This document shows, piece after piece, positions 9,225 to 17,543 of a DNA stretch of 64,000 nt. How positions within the stretch are numbered: position 1 is the first letter of the stretch; each line of letters begins with the position of its first letter. The notes under the pieces are model-generated. The model had not been told where the DNA came from. It ran no database searches and saw only the letters and a program-made list of their open reading frames with translations. The translations under genes were made by a program, and so were the position numbers. Source of the stretch: a candidate division CSSED10-310 bacterium (GTDB lineage Bacteria; CSSED10-310); NCBI GenBank assembly GCA_016931515.1, contig JAFGEQ010000005.1, positions 215,617 to 279,616 of the forward strand. Reading direction: 5' to 3'.

Positions 9225-10676
9225 TCACTCCTCGCTATCCAGTAAACCAAGGACATACCGTAGATCGGTTCGGTCATGCTCCATTGAGTATTCGGCACGT
9301 GTTAACGCAATCCGGGCTGATACACGGTCCGTTCGCGCATCGACAATATCTTTGTACTGGTTCAATCCAAGTTCAAACCTCTTCTCCTGAATGCGTTCGT
9401 TTTCTTCCATGGCTTCGAGATTCTTGCGTCTGGCGAGCCACACCGATTCCGAACTCCGGAGTGCTTCCCATGCTGCAAGCACTTCCGATGTGACGATATC
9501 CTTCAAATAATCAAGTTCACGCTCCAGCTTCAGGATCGTTATCTTTATCTCCGTTTCCCTGCTTTTTATGGAACTTCCGTCGTTCAGGATGATTCCGAAT
9601 GAACTCATCTGCATGAATTCGGTTGAATTGATCCAGTTTCTTTGGGTGGATCCGGTGAGCGATGTATCAGAGAATGGCGAGAATGACAGAGACAGACCGG
9701 CTGACCAGGAGATGTCTCCATCCTGGAATGACTGGAAATCCTGACCTTGTTGGCTGTAAGCCAGAGTAAAATCTATTTTGGGTTTTCGGGATGACTGAAG
9801 CATTTTGAGCTGCATCTTCCATGTATTAATTTCTGATTGATACTGCAAAAATTCCAGGCGATTGGATACGGCTATTGCCATCAGGGCGGCTGAATCGAAC
9901 GAATCGTCCGTTGCCGAGAGTTCAAGAGGTGCCAGTTTTACGGGTTGGGAGACATTTCGGCGCATTGACACGAGTAATGCCCGAAGAGCTTGATTCATGG
10001 CACTGTCCGTTGCAAACAGATCAGCCTCTGCCTGTGCGAGATACGCTTCTTCCAGTAGCACTTCATAAGCGATACCACTACCGGAATCAAGACGGGCTGT
10101 TGCAATTTTCAGCGCTTCCTCCGCCTGCGTCAGTTGCTCAATCCGTACATCCTTTTCAGCCTGTAGCTCAAGGATCGAGAGATATTGAGTGACAACCTGT
10201 CGGATGAGGTCGCGGCGAGTTTCACGCAGATTCAAAGATCGAAGTGTCAGCGTTTCCTGTTCGATTCGCACTGCTGAACGACGGCTGCTCCCGTCGTACA
10301 GAGACCATTGAAGATTGGCCGACGCCTGGAATCCTTCACCGGGAATGTAACTCTCACCGGTAACCGGATCATATTGAGAGAATGATCCGGCATGTCCGAG
10401 TCCTGAATTGTCAATAACCATCATCGACAGGGAGGGCCACAGGCGCCTGTTCAACTCAGTGATTTTTTCCTGTGAGATTTTCAATCCATCAATGACAGCA
10501 CGCAGATCCACATTGTTGTCGAGGACTTCCCGAATGCAATCGTCGAGAGATAGAGCGTGAGTATCGCCGGATAATGCGGCTGTCTGAAGATCGTCGCCTG
10601 GGGTTAGATCTGAAGATATGGCGGGAGTCAGGCACACAATGGAAGTAATCAGAAACAGAATGATAGTGGATGTCAC
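9225..10676 (-). CDS. TolC-like outer-membrane efflux channel
   Basis: This 483-residue outer-membrane efflux protein is the first gene of the efflux operon. A signal peptide spans about residues 1-21, followed by the repeated long alpha-helical hairpins typical of TolC/OprM: heptad-rich segments around 145-245 and 365-470, each after a short beta-barrel portion. No lipobox is present, so it is TolC-like rather than OprM-like. Translation starts at GTG (10676) with AGGAGA 6-7 nt upstream. A terminator lies upstream of it after tonB, and a sigma70-like promoter is visible at 10704-10733, which supports an independent transcript for the pump. Confidence 0.93.
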   Translation of the reverse strand: MTSTIILFLITSIVCLTPAISSDLTPGDDLQTAALSGDTHALSLDDCIREVLDNNVDLRAVIDGLKISQEKITELNRRLWPSLSMMVIDNSGLGHAGSFSQYDPVTGESYIPGEGFQASANLQWSLYDGSSRRSAVRIEQETLTLRSLNLRETRRDLIRQVVTQYLSILELQAEKDVRIEQLTQAEEALKIATARLDSGSGIAYEVLLEEAYLAQAEADLFATDSAMNQALRALLVSMRRNVSQPVKLAPLELSATDDSFDSAALMAIAVSNRLEFLQYQSEINTWKMQLKMLQSSRKPKIDFTLAYSQQGQDFQSFQDGDISWSAGLSLSFSPFSDTSLTGSTQRNWINSTEFMQMSSFGIILNDGSSIKSRETEIKITILKLERELDYLKDIVTSEVLAAWEALRSSESVWLARRKNLEAMEENERIQEKRFELGLNQYKDIVDARTDRVSARIALTRAEYSMEHDRTDLRYVLGLLDSEE

Positions 10677-10703
10677 GGAAATCTCCTTGCTTCGAGCCTG
10701 TAA

Positions 10704-10733
10704 TTAATACGCATCTAAGATAATAATGTTCAA
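10704..10733 (-). promoter_or_regulatory. Candidate sigma70 promoter of the efflux operon
   Basis: Read on the minus strand, TTGAAC is followed after 18 bp by TATTAA, ending 28 bp before the GTG start of the TolC-like gene. An alternative pair is TTGTTG/TATTAT slightly upstream. The region is AT-rich and isolated by the preceding terminator. Confidence 0.45.
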
Positions 10734-10830
10734 TTCATTAGAAAAACAACAAGTCGAAGCAGTGATGAACAAAAATAGCAGGTAAGTGAGCATGATCTGC
10801 GGAATGTACCATGGCATGAAGGATTGCCCA

Positions 10831-10862
10831 ATAAAAAAGCGGCAGGATTTGTCCTGCCGCTT
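10831..10862 (-). terminator. Rho-independent terminator after tonB
   Basis: A perfect 11-bp stem (AAGCGGCAGGA / TCCTGCCGCTT) with a 4-nt loop is followed on the minus strand by a T-rich run. It lies 17 bp after the tonB stop codon and ends the exbB-exbD-exbD-tonB transcript before the efflux promoter. Confidence 0.92.
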
Positions 10863-10878
10863 GATTTCTTGAAATGGG

Positions 10879-11550
10879 TTATTTCAATTGGAATTGAACG
10901 GTCAGGGTCATGACGACATCAACAGGAATATCGTTCTGGGTACCCGGTTCAAATTTCCATTGCCTTGCAGCTTCCATGGCCGCCTGATCGCAAAGGCTGT
11001 TAAGCGATTTCAGTACTTTTACGTCAGTCACATCGCCCTGTTTATTGATAATCGCTTCCAGGATGACGATTCCCTGGATTCTGGCTTTTCGTGCGATTTC
11101 CGGGTACTTCGGGTCGATCCGATTGACAAGTTTAGGCGCTTTGACATCGCCACCGACACGGAGCGGGCCGTCCGGAAGGGCTTCCGGTTCATCAAAATCG
11201 ATGTCATCGATGTTGTAAACCAGTTCGATATCATCGTCTTCAATCGTCAAATTATCCAGATCGACCATTTCCTGTTGAGGAATGGGCTTCGCAAGAACTT
11301 GTTTTTTCTTCTTGACCACCTGCTCCTCCGGCTTCTCTTCCTTCGGTGGTGGAGGTGGCTTGTAACGCTGCATCTGAATGAAGGATCGCGAATCCTTTTC
11401 CCAACTGCGATGGGAATCAAACTGCGCGATAGGCGGTAGATACAGGATCATGATATGGATGATGATAGCCAGAAGAATGGCCCAGTCCATACTGATCCTG
11501 TCGCGCTTTTTCAGGAGATCCTTTTGTTTTTGAAGATGATCATAGTTCAC
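10879..11550 (-). CDS. tonB: TonB-family energy transducer
   Basis: This 223-residue TonB protein transmits proton-motive energy from ExbB/ExbD to outer-membrane receptors. It has a short cytoplasmic N-terminus, one TM helix at about 22-41, a Pro/Lys/Glu-rich spacer beginning with a run of five prolines near residue 68, and a TonB C-terminal domain from about 135 on (IDPKYPEIARKARIQGIVILEAIINKQG). The start is GTG with GGGAGA 7 nt upstream. It is the last gene of a four-gene operon ending in a strong terminator. No TonB-dependent receptor occurs in the window, so the transported ligand is unknown. Confidence 0.93.
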   Translation of the reverse strand: MNYDHLQKQKDLLKKRDRISMDWAILLAIIIHIMILYLPPIAQFDSHRSWEKDSRSFIQMQRYKPPPPPKEEKPEEQVVKKKKQVLAKPIPQQEMVDLDNLTIEDDDIELVYNIDDIDFDEPEALPDGPLRVGGDVKAPKLVNRIDPKYPEIARKARIQGIVILEAIINKQGDVTDVKVLKSLNSLCDQAAMEAARQWKFEPGTQNDIPVDVVMTLTVQFQLK

Positions 11551-11571
11551 AGTGTTTCTCCCATCCGTGGA

Positions 11572-11994
11572 CTACCACGATGTCATCTCCTGCTTGGACG
11601 GCAAAGCGATATTCTGGACTTCAGCCAGCTTCAGCTCGTCCAAAACTTCCATCATATTCCCATAGGTTGCATCCATATCCATCTGGATGATGACGAATTT
11701 CTTCGGATCGACAGCCAGAACCGGCTTGATGTACGGCTGAATGTCACTGACGTTTCTTGGAGATCCGTCAATCACAAGGCGGCCGGATGCCAGTACCTGG
11801 ATCGTGATAGCTTTTAATTCTTTTTCCTCGATCTCCTGCTCATCCTTGGCAGGAGCCGGTAGACGGAAATCGATCCCTTTTCGAGCGGCGAAGGCGGTGG
11901 TCACCATAAAAAAAATCAGGAGAAGAAAAGCGATATCCGACATGGAGGAGTTTGGAATTTCAGCTTCAACGCGAGCGTTACGTCTGAATCTCAT
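11572..11994 (-). CDS. exbD: ExbD/TolR-type biopolymer transport protein (second copy)
   Basis: This 140-residue ExbD/TolR protein has a short cytoplasmic N-terminus, a single TM helix (MSDIAFLLLIFFMVTTAF) with the conserved membrane Asp in SMSDIAF, and a small periplasmic domain. The start is ATG at 11994, where AAGGAGG lies 5 nt upstream; an upstream in-frame ATG at 12012 lacks such a site. It forms the proton channel with ExbB. Two divergent exbD genes in tandem are common in TonB loci of non-proteobacterial diderms and may form ExbD heteromers. Confidence 0.93.
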   Translation of the reverse strand: MRFRRNARVEAEIPNSSMSDIAFLLLIFFMVTTAFAARKGIDFRLPAPAKDEQEIEEKELKAITIQVLASGRLVIDGSPRNVSDIQPYIKPVLAVDPKKFVIIQMDMDATYGNMMEVLDELKLAEVQNIALPSKQEMTSW

Positions 11995-12004
11995 GGTTTC
12001 CTCC

Positions 12005-12412
12005 TTAATCAATCTTCTGATTGGTGGGCAAACTCAGATTTTTCGCCCTGGCCAATCGAAGCTGCTCCAGCAATTCATCAACCATTTCCCAGCGAACGCC
12101 TTTGTCGATTTTCAGCAGGAAAATCTTCTCGGGATTCTGGGACACCTCCATGGAGGCAAGTGGCTGGATATCCCCCATGCTTACCCGTTCGCCGTGATAC
12201 TGGATAAATCCATTCTTCTGAATGGAAATAACTTCATGATCTTTCTCGATTTCCGTTCGTGAACTCGTTTTTGGCAGATCGACCGGAGTCTTGTCTACCG
12301 TGAACGACGTGGTAACCATGAAGAAAATAAGCAACAGGAAGGCGATATCGGACATGGACGAATTCGGGATTTCCGCTTTTGTTCGACCGCCTCTACGTTT
12401 AAATAGTTTCAT
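12005..12412 (-). CDS. exbD: ExbD/TolR-type biopolymer transport protein (first copy)
   Basis: This 135-residue ExbD paralogue has the same layout: a basic N-terminus, the SMSDIAFLLLIFFMVTTSF helix with its conserved Asp, and a periplasmic tail of about 95 residues. It shares the TM region almost exactly with the downstream copy but differs in the periplasmic part. The start is ATG at 12412, set by AGAGGAAA directly upstream; the longer reading frame to 12511 runs into exbB in another frame and has no ribosome site. It is the second gene of the exbB-exbD-exbD-tonB operon. Confidence 0.93.
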   Translation of the reverse strand: MKLFKRRGGRTKAEIPNSSMSDIAFLLLIFFMVTTSFTVDKTPVDLPKTSSRTEIEKDHEVISIQKNGFIQYHGERVSMGDIQPLASMEVSQNPEKIFLLKIDKGVRWEMVDELLEQLRLARAKNLSLPTNQKID

Positions 12413-12440
12413 CGTTTCCTCTTGAAACGGCTTTCGACCG

Positions 12441-13088
12441 TTAATCTTCGGCCGAAGTGGACAGATCTTCCATGTATTCCAACAACAATCCGCTGGATTC
12501 TTCCATCTCAAGAACCAGCTTGCTGACCTTGGCGGTGAAGTAATTATAGAACGCCATAGCGGGAATACCGATCATCAAACCGGCGGCTGTTGTAATCAAA
12601 GCTTCTGAAATACCGACTGCGACCAATGCAGGGTTGTTCATACCGTGCGCAGCGATTGCTTCGAAGGATTTGATCATACCGGTGACTGTTCCGAGGAATC
12701 CGAGAAGAGGTGCGATGGACGAGCATGTGGCAAGACCTGTCAAGCCCCGTTCCAGTCGAGACATTTCGATGCCGCCCGAAGCGGCGATGGCTGTCTCGAT
12801 CTCTTCGCGCGATTTCCCGGTCTTCAGCAGTCCGGCTTTCATAATCGACGCAATGGGACCCTTATAATTCTCGCAGAGAGTGATGGCTTCCTTTATTCTT
12901 TTGGCTTCCAGCAATGTCCGGATTTTCTTCAGAAATTCCGGTGTATTGATCGATACCTTGTAATAATGGAAAATTCTCTCGATGACCATTCCGATAACGA
13001 TAATGCTGACGGCGAGAAGAGGCCACATCATCGGACCGCCTTTGTTGAAATACTGCAATAACGCGAATTGTTCAAAACCCGTGACCAT
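12441..13088 (-). CDS. exbB: ExbB/TolQ/MotA-family proton channel protein
   Basis: This 215-residue ExbB/TolQ-type integral membrane protein is the pentameric scaffold of the TonB motor. Three hydrophobic helices are seen at about residues 17-37, 110-135 and 155-180. Conserved segments are LERGLTGLATCSSIAPLLGFLGTVTGMI and ALITTAAGLMIGIPAMAFYNYF, the MotA/TolQ/ExbB signature. The start ATG is preceded by AAGGAGG at 8 nt spacing. It heads the operon; the 97-bp gap before it contains a TATAGT hexamer, but I could not pair it with a convincing -35. Confidence 0.95.
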   Translation of the reverse strand: MVTGFEQFALLQYFNKGGPMMWPLLAVSIIVIGMVIERIFHYYKVSINTPEFLKKIRTLLEAKRIKEAITLCENYKGPIASIMKAGLLKTGKSREEIETAIAASGGIEMSRLERGLTGLATCSSIAPLLGFLGTVTGMIKSFEAIAAHGMNNPALVAVGISEALITTAAGLMIGIPAMAFYNYFTAKVSKLVLEMEESSGLLLEYMEDLSTSAED

Positions 13089-13185
13089 TATCCATACCTC
13101 CTTATCAATTCAACTCCGAAGAGCACGGTTAAACCATGTTCAACTAAACCACGAGGACTATACTACAGCAATCAAACGAAAAAAA

Positions 13186-14163
13186 CTACGAAATTACTGA
13201 AAAATGACACGCACAAAAATGCCCCTGCCCATACTCTCTGAACTCCGGCTCAGATTCGCGGCAGATTAACTCATTTTTTCCTACCGGGCAACGTGTATGG
13301 AAGCGGCACCCCGCCGGCGGATCAAGAGGTGTCGGTACATCACCCTCCAATAGAATCCGCTTTGTTTTCCGATTCGGGACCGGTACCGGCACCGCTGACA
13401 GTAGCGCTCGAGTGTAAGGATGCAACGGTGCTGAATATAATTTCGACGCAGGTGCGAGTTCCATGATTTTTCCTAAATACATGACTGCCACCCGGTCCGA
13501 AAAGTGACGAACAACCGATAAATCATGGGCGATAAACAGATAAGTGAGTCCGAACTCATCCTGAAGTTCATGAAGCAGATTGATGACCTGTGCCTGAACG
13601 GACACGTCAAGCGCACTCACCGGTTCATCACAGACCACCAGCTTCGGATTCAGGGCCAATGCACGGGCAATCCCAATTCGTTGACGCTGCCCGCCGGAGA
13701 ATTCATGCGGGAAACGGCGTGAAGCACTTTCCTGCAAGCCGACCTGGCGCATCAAATCCGCCACGCGCGCTTTGCGCTCCGCCCGTCGGCCGACTCCATG
13801 AATGACCAGACCCTCCTCGATAATTGCCCCGATTGTCATGCGCGGATTCAGACTGGCGTATGGATCCTGGAAAATAATCTGTATATCCCGCCGCGTATGA
13901 CGAAGATCCGGGTTGCTCAGACTCATCAGATCTTTCCCGCTGAAAAAAATAGACCCGGACGAAGGCTCTATCAGACGAAGAATGCATCGTCCTATCGTGG
14001 TTTTTCCACAGCCGGATTCTCCGACAAGACCCAGGGTTTCCCCCCTGCCCACACTGAAACTTACATCATCAACCGCCTTTACAAAACCGCCAATCCGAGA
14101 AAACAATCCTTTCCTGACCGGGAAATATTTCTTCAGATGCTGCACGTCCAGAAGAATACTCAC
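13186..14163 (-). CDS. oppF: Oligopeptide/dipeptide ABC importer ATPase, OppF type
   Basis: This 325-residue cytosolic ATPase of the Opp/Dpp family has Walker A GESGCGKT at 48-55, the signature [15 protein letters not shown] and a Walker B ending in CDEP. It also has the C-terminal oligo/dipeptide extension with a Cys cluster (CRFHTRCP...C...C) that holds an iron-sulphur or metal site in this family. It starts with GTG in a 4-nt overlap with the upstream OppD gene. Together they would energise a peptide importer, but no permease or binding-protein gene adjoins them here. Confidence 0.92.
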   Translation of the reverse strand: MSILLDVQHLKKYFPVRKGLFSRIGGFVKAVDDVSFSVGRGETLGLVGESGCGKTTIGRCILRLIEPSSGSIFFSGKDLMSLSNPDLRHTRRDIQIIFQDPYASLNPRMTIGAIIEEGLVIHGVGRRAERKARVADLMRQVGLQESASRRFPHEFSGGQRQRIGIARALALNPKLVVCDEPVSALDVSVQAQVINLLHELQDEFGLTYLFIAHDLSVVRHFSDRVAVMYLGKIMELAPASKLYSAPLHPYTRALLSAVPVPVPNRKTKRILLEGDVPTPLDPPAGCRFHTRCPVGKNELICRESEPEFREYGQGHFCACHFSVIS

Positions 14164-15197
14164 GAGCGCTCACTCCCATAAAGAATGCATCGGACCCAAT
14201 GACCTGCCTCGGGTTCGAGCATGACAGCCAGTCTCGATGATTCCCTGCAAGCATCTGTTGCTTGAGCGCAGCGGGGAGCAAACGCGCAACCCGGCGGCAA
14301 GTTGATCAACGATGGAACCGTCCCGTCGATTGTCGGCAGTTTTCGTCGGCGCTGATGAATGGCAGACTCGCCAGGTGACTGATCGGTGACATCGTCATCG
14401 ATTTCATCAATTCTGGGTACTGATCGCAGCAGACCTTGCGTATATGGGTGTAATGGTGATTGAAACAGCGTTGATACTGCGGCCCTCTCGACCAGGCGAC
14501 CCGCGTACATCACCGCCACCCGATCCGCTGTTTCGGCGACAACGCCGAGATCGTGAGTAATCAGCAGAATGGACAGACCCATTTTATCCCTGAGCTCCAG
14601 CAAAAGACTCATGATCTGAGCCTGAATTGTTACATCGAGTGCCGTTGTCGGCTCGTCAGCAATCAACAGGTCGGGGCTGCATGCAAGCGCCATGGCAATC
14701 ATCACCCTCTGTCGCATGCCGCCCGACAACTCGTGCGGATACTCGTCAATGCGCCTCCCCGGATCAGGAATCGCCACCGTGTTCAATAGCTCCAGCGTCC
14801 GCTGCCGGGCTTCGCGTCGCCCTATCCGCTCATGAAGTTCGATCACCTCCATGATCTGATCCCCAACAGTGAATACCGGGTTCAACGACGTCATCGGTTC
14901 CTGGAAAATCATGGCAATTTCTTTCCCGCGAATCGACCGCATCTCCCGTTCTGACAACCGGCGAAGGTCCCGACCCTTAAATACCACTGTGCCACCGGTT
15001 ACAGCCCCGGGTGGTGATGGTATCAGACCGAGAATCGACAGGCTGGCAACGCTTTTCCCGCAGCCGGACTCACCGACAAGTCCCAGAACCTCTCCACGAC
15101 CGATATCCAGATCGAGCGCATCAACGGCATACACCGTTCCCTCCGATGTCTGAAACGTCGTTGTCAGTCCCCGTATCTGGAGCAATGGATCCGTCAT
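14160..15197 (-). CDS. oppD: Oligopeptide/dipeptide ABC importer ATPase, OppD type
   Basis: This 345-residue partner ATPase has Walker A GESGCGKS at 42-49, signature [15 protein letters not shown], Walker [10 protein letters not shown] and the C-terminal oligo/dipeptide domain ([13 protein letters not shown]). The start is ATG at 15197, with GGGAG 4 nt upstream; a TTG six codons earlier lacks a ribosome site. It is the first gene of a two-gene operon and is divergent from the gene at 15497. Absence of permease genes means the membrane subunits are encoded elsewhere, or the pair serves a transporter at another locus. Confidence 0.92.
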   Translation of the reverse strand: MTDPLLQIRGLTTTFQTSEGTVYAVDALDLDIGRGEVLGLVGESGCGKSVASLSILGLIPSPPGAVTGGTVVFKGRDLRRLSEREMRSIRGKEIAMIFQEPMTSLNPVFTVGDQIMEVIELHERIGRREARQRTLELLNTVAIPDPGRRIDEYPHELSGGMRQRVMIAMALACSPDLLIADEPTTALDVTIQAQIMSLLLELRDKMGLSILLITHDLGVVAETADRVAVMYAGRLVERAAVSTLFQSPLHPYTQGLLRSVPRIDEIDDDVTDQSPGESAIHQRRRKLPTIDGTVPSLINLPPGCAFAPRCAQATDACRESSRLAVMLEPEAGHWVRCILYGSERS

Positions 15198-15440
15198 GTA
15201 ACTCCCGAATAGCAACCGGTAAACTCCGCAATATCTCCTTTTTCAATGTCCGCCCGATCCGTCGACTTCTGCCCGTTTGCCGGTGCACTTGACGGACAAT
15301 GATCAGTCGATACTCATTAAGATATGGCATCTTTGTCCCGGAGTCCATGTAGAAATTGTAAAAATTTCAATGGAGTCATGATATCCTTGCGATTCCCTGA
15401 CTTGAGAGTTCGCCGGCAATGTAGCCGGCGGCCGCATGTC

Positions 15441-15469
15441 TTGACAGCCCGATGGTCTGTTGCTATCCT
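15441..15469 (+). promoter_or_regulatory. Sigma70-type promoter
   Basis: A perfect -35 TTGACA (15441-15446), a 17-bp spacer and -10 TATCCT (15464-15469) lie 28 bp before the ATG of the following gene. It is among the best matches to a sigma70 promoter in the window. Confidence 0.75.
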
Positions 15470-15496
15470 TTCACCCGTTTTAAGGGGAGACAAAGC

Positions 15497-16327
15497 ATGC
15501 AAAATAAAGACCAGGAACAGACCGGGTGGAAGAGCAGAGTCCGTGCATTCAGTGATTCGATGTTCCGTAATTATCAGATTATGCGGAAGAGATGGGAAAT
15601 ATCTGCAGCAGAGAAAAAACGCACTCAGGAGATTTCGAAGCTTGGCAACCAGGTATTCCGGCTCTACCGGAAGGAAGGACCGTCAATTCACGAACTGGAA
15701 CCCCAGATCAAGAAAATCGAGTCGATTGATTCGGAAATCAAGGTTTTGGAGGAGGTTCTGAGGGATATCATTATGAGGGCGGATATGCCACGGCAGTTAC
15801 CGGCTGGAGCGACTCAGCCGGAGTCGCCCGGACAAACAATGACGCCCTCTGCGGGCCAGGCGAAACCCGTGCCTGCCCCTCCAGCGGCCGCTGCGAGACC
15901 ATCCGTCAAACCGGCACCGGCAACTACTCCTGTTTCAACCCCTGTCCCGGAAAAGGAATCGCCGGCATCGACACCCTCGTCCAAGGGTATGAGCACCGAA
16001 ATTTCATCTAAAGCGGCCCCCGGCGGAATGAAACAACCGGGCGAACAGGCATCCGGCTCCACGGCGGTGAAGGTGGCCATTAACACGCCGGATGGGACGA
16101 CTCAAAGGAAAGATATAAGCAAAACCGGGTTGAAAACGGATGAGGGAGCATCGACCGGGAGGCAGGATACAAAAAAGGTTGCGAAAACGATTTCTGCAGC
16201 TTATAGTGACGCTCCGTCGGCGAAATCCGGCGAACAACCGGAAGCGAAAGCACCGGGGAAAAAAGCGGCTGCAGCTCCGATACCGGCGACGGAACCGGGA
16301 AAGAAGACCGCAGAACCGAAAAAATAG
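15497..16327 (+). CDS. Unrecognised protein: coiled coil plus Pro/Ala/Lys-rich tail
   Basis: This 276-residue protein is not one I recognise. The start is ATG at 15497, after GGGGAG and a strong promoter. Residues 1-95 are charged and helical with heptad-like spacing (KRTQEISKLG, LEPQIKKIESID), probably a coiled coil. Residues 100-276 are low-complexity, rich in Pro, Ala, Thr, Ser and Lys, and predicted disordered, ending in a Lys/Pro-rich segment. There is no signal peptide or TM helix. Such a tail could bind nucleic acid or act as a spacer, but this is not established. It precedes tRNA-Ala by 12 bp and may share its transcript and terminator. Confidence 0.72.
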   Translation: MQNKDQEQTGWKSRVRAFSDSMFRNYQIMRKRWEISAAEKKRTQEISKLGNQVFRLYRKEGPSIHELEPQIKKIESIDSEIKVLEEVLRDIIMRADMPRQLPAGATQPESPGQTMTPSAGQAKPVPAPPAAAARPSVKPAPATTPVSTPVPEKESPASTPSSKGMSTEISSKAAPGGMKQPGEQASGSTAVKVAINTPDGTTQRKDISKTGLKTDEGASTGRQDTKKVAKTISAAYSDAPSAKSGEQPEAKAPGKKAAAAPIPATEPGKKTAEPKK

Positions 16328-16339
16328 AGTAAAAGAAAC

Positions 16340-16412
16340 GGGGCTATGGCGCAGTTGGGAGCGCGTCTGACTGGCAGTCAGAAGGTCGAGGGTTCGAATC
16401 CCTCTAGCTCCA
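16340..16412 (+). tRNA. tRNA-Ala (anticodon GGC)
   Basis: These 73 nt fold into a full cloverleaf: a 7-bp acceptor with GGGGCTA against TAGCTCC, a 4-bp D stem, anticodon stem TCTGA/TCAGA around loop CTGGCAG, and TPsiC arm GAGGG-TTCGAAT-CCCTC. The anticodon is GGC. The acceptor contains the G3:U70 wobble pair, the alanine identity element. CCA is not encoded. A rho-independent terminator follows 8 bp later. Confidence 0.97.
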
Positions 16413-16420
16413 TAAAGAGG

Positions 16421-16447
16421 AAAACGGACGTAATGTCCGTTTTTTTT
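16421..16447 (+). terminator. Rho-independent terminator after tRNA-Ala
   Basis: A 9-bp stem AAAACGGAC / GTCCGTTTT with a 5-nt loop is followed by a run of T. It ends the tRNA transcript. The A-rich 5' arm also gives a T-run on the other strand, so it may serve the convergent haem gene ending at 16468 as well. Confidence 0.9.
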
Positions 16448-16467
16448 GCCTCACGCCTGAATGTTGA

Positions 16468-17532
16468 TCAATATCCCCAGCCGAATGTTGCCAAGTCCAT
16501 TTCGCCGACAAGGTCCGTCATTCCGGGATTTGTCAGTGCAGCGAACCATGTGATGCCAACTGCTTCTCCCGCATTATTCGGCCATGGAAAAGCCGGGATG
16601 ATCTCCATGATCATCAATCCGGGTTCAATCGAGACATCATAATAAGCGAGAGTTCGGCTGAAATCCGGTGCGAAAAAGTAATCACCGTAGACGTTTAATA
16701 CAACAAAGAGGGGCAGTGACACGGGTGTTTCTTCAAGGTAACAGATCTGAACATCCAGTTTAAAAGTGTCCCCCGATTGATAGTAATTCGAAGGCATCAG
16801 AATAATAACGCCTGTACGGTCACATGGCTTCGGCGTGGTTGTGGGCAGGTCGGTCCAGGTCGCCGTCGGCTGCGGCGTATCAGTCGGTACATGTGTCATT
16901 GTTGGTGTGCCGGTATACGTTGGCGTATTCGTCGGCGTGCTCGTCGGCGTCGCGGTTGCGGTCGGTGTCATTGTTGGAGTCGGTGTCGGAGTGCCGGTTG
17001 GAAGTGGCGTATAAGTTGGAGAGCCTGGAGGTGAGGTTGGCGTCGGTGTCGGTGTGTTCGATGGAGTCGGGGTGGCTGTCGGAGCCGGTGACGGTGTCAG
17101 CGTCGGTGTCATAGTCGGCGTAGCGGTGGGTGCCGGCGTGGGTGTGGTTGTCGGTGTTCCTGTCGGAGTCGATGTCGGATAGGGAGGATGGCTGGAGGCG
17201 TTTCCGGGATTGGTCACATCAGAGGGGTTACCCGGATCGGGTTGGCCGACCGTCCATGTGCCGTTGGGGTCCTGGAGTTCCTGGCCATTCGTGAACCCGT
17301 CATTATCAGCATCCGCCTGCGCCAGTGCCGTCGTCCACTGCCGCCCGGCGGAGCGATAGCGTGAACCAAATGAATTCAGACTGTATCCACCCGATGGATG
17401 GCATGTTGTGCAGCTGAACACACCCGCGTTCGGAATCCTGTCTTCGTCGTAATCATACGCCAAAACCATGGAATTCGAACAGAGAACCAGGATAAAAGTC
17501 AACAATGCAATTCCAACTCGGGAATTCTTCAT
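16468..17532 (-). CDS. Secreted mono-haem protein with EF-hand-like motif and Thr-Pro linker
   Basis: This 354-residue exported protein has a signal peptide (about 1-25), one haem motif CTTCH at residues 41-45, and an Asp-rich calcium-binding-like segment [14 protein letters not shown] linker of about 120 residues is made almost entirely of Thr-Pro repeats. The C-terminal beta-rich domain of about 115 residues carries [10 protein letters not shown] and WFAALTNPG. The layout matches the paralogue at 20749-21564, which has a much shorter linker. It lies 11 bp downstream of the outer-membrane barrel gene, last in the haem operon. It may be an outer-surface electron carrier held off the membrane by the stiff linker; the function of the C-terminal domain is unknown. 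Confidence 0.8.
   Translation of the reverse strand: MKNSRVGIALLTFILVLCSNSMVLAYDYDEDRIPNAGVFSCTTCHPSGGYSLNSFGSRYRSAGRQWTTALAQADADNDGFTNGQELQDPNGTWTVGQPDPGNPSDVTNPGNASSHPPYPTSTPTGTPTTTPTPAPTATPTMTPTLTPSPAPTATPTPSNTPTPTPTSPPGSPTYTPLPTGTPTPTPTMTPTATATPTSTPTNTPTYTGTPTMTHVPTDTPQPTATWTDLPTTTPKPCDRTGVIILMPSNYYQSGDTFKLDVQICYLEETPVSLPLFVVLNVYGDYFFAPDFSRTLAYYDVSIEPGLMIMEIIPAFPWPNNAGEAVGITWFAALTNPGMTDLVGEMDLATFGWGY
16830..17180 (-). repeat. Low-complexity Thr-Pro coding repeat
   Basis: Degenerate hexameric repeats (ACNCCN on the coding strand) encode the Thr-Pro linker of the secreted mono-haem protein. It is an expansion-prone tract, much longer than the equivalent in the paralogue near 21120-21190. 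Confidence 0.8.
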
Positions 17533-17543
17533 TAAATCCTCCG

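Noticed and set aside
16830..17180. Periodic repeat resembling a tandem or CRISPR-like array
   Set aside because: The period is a codon pair encoding Thr-Pro within an intact exported protein; no spacers.
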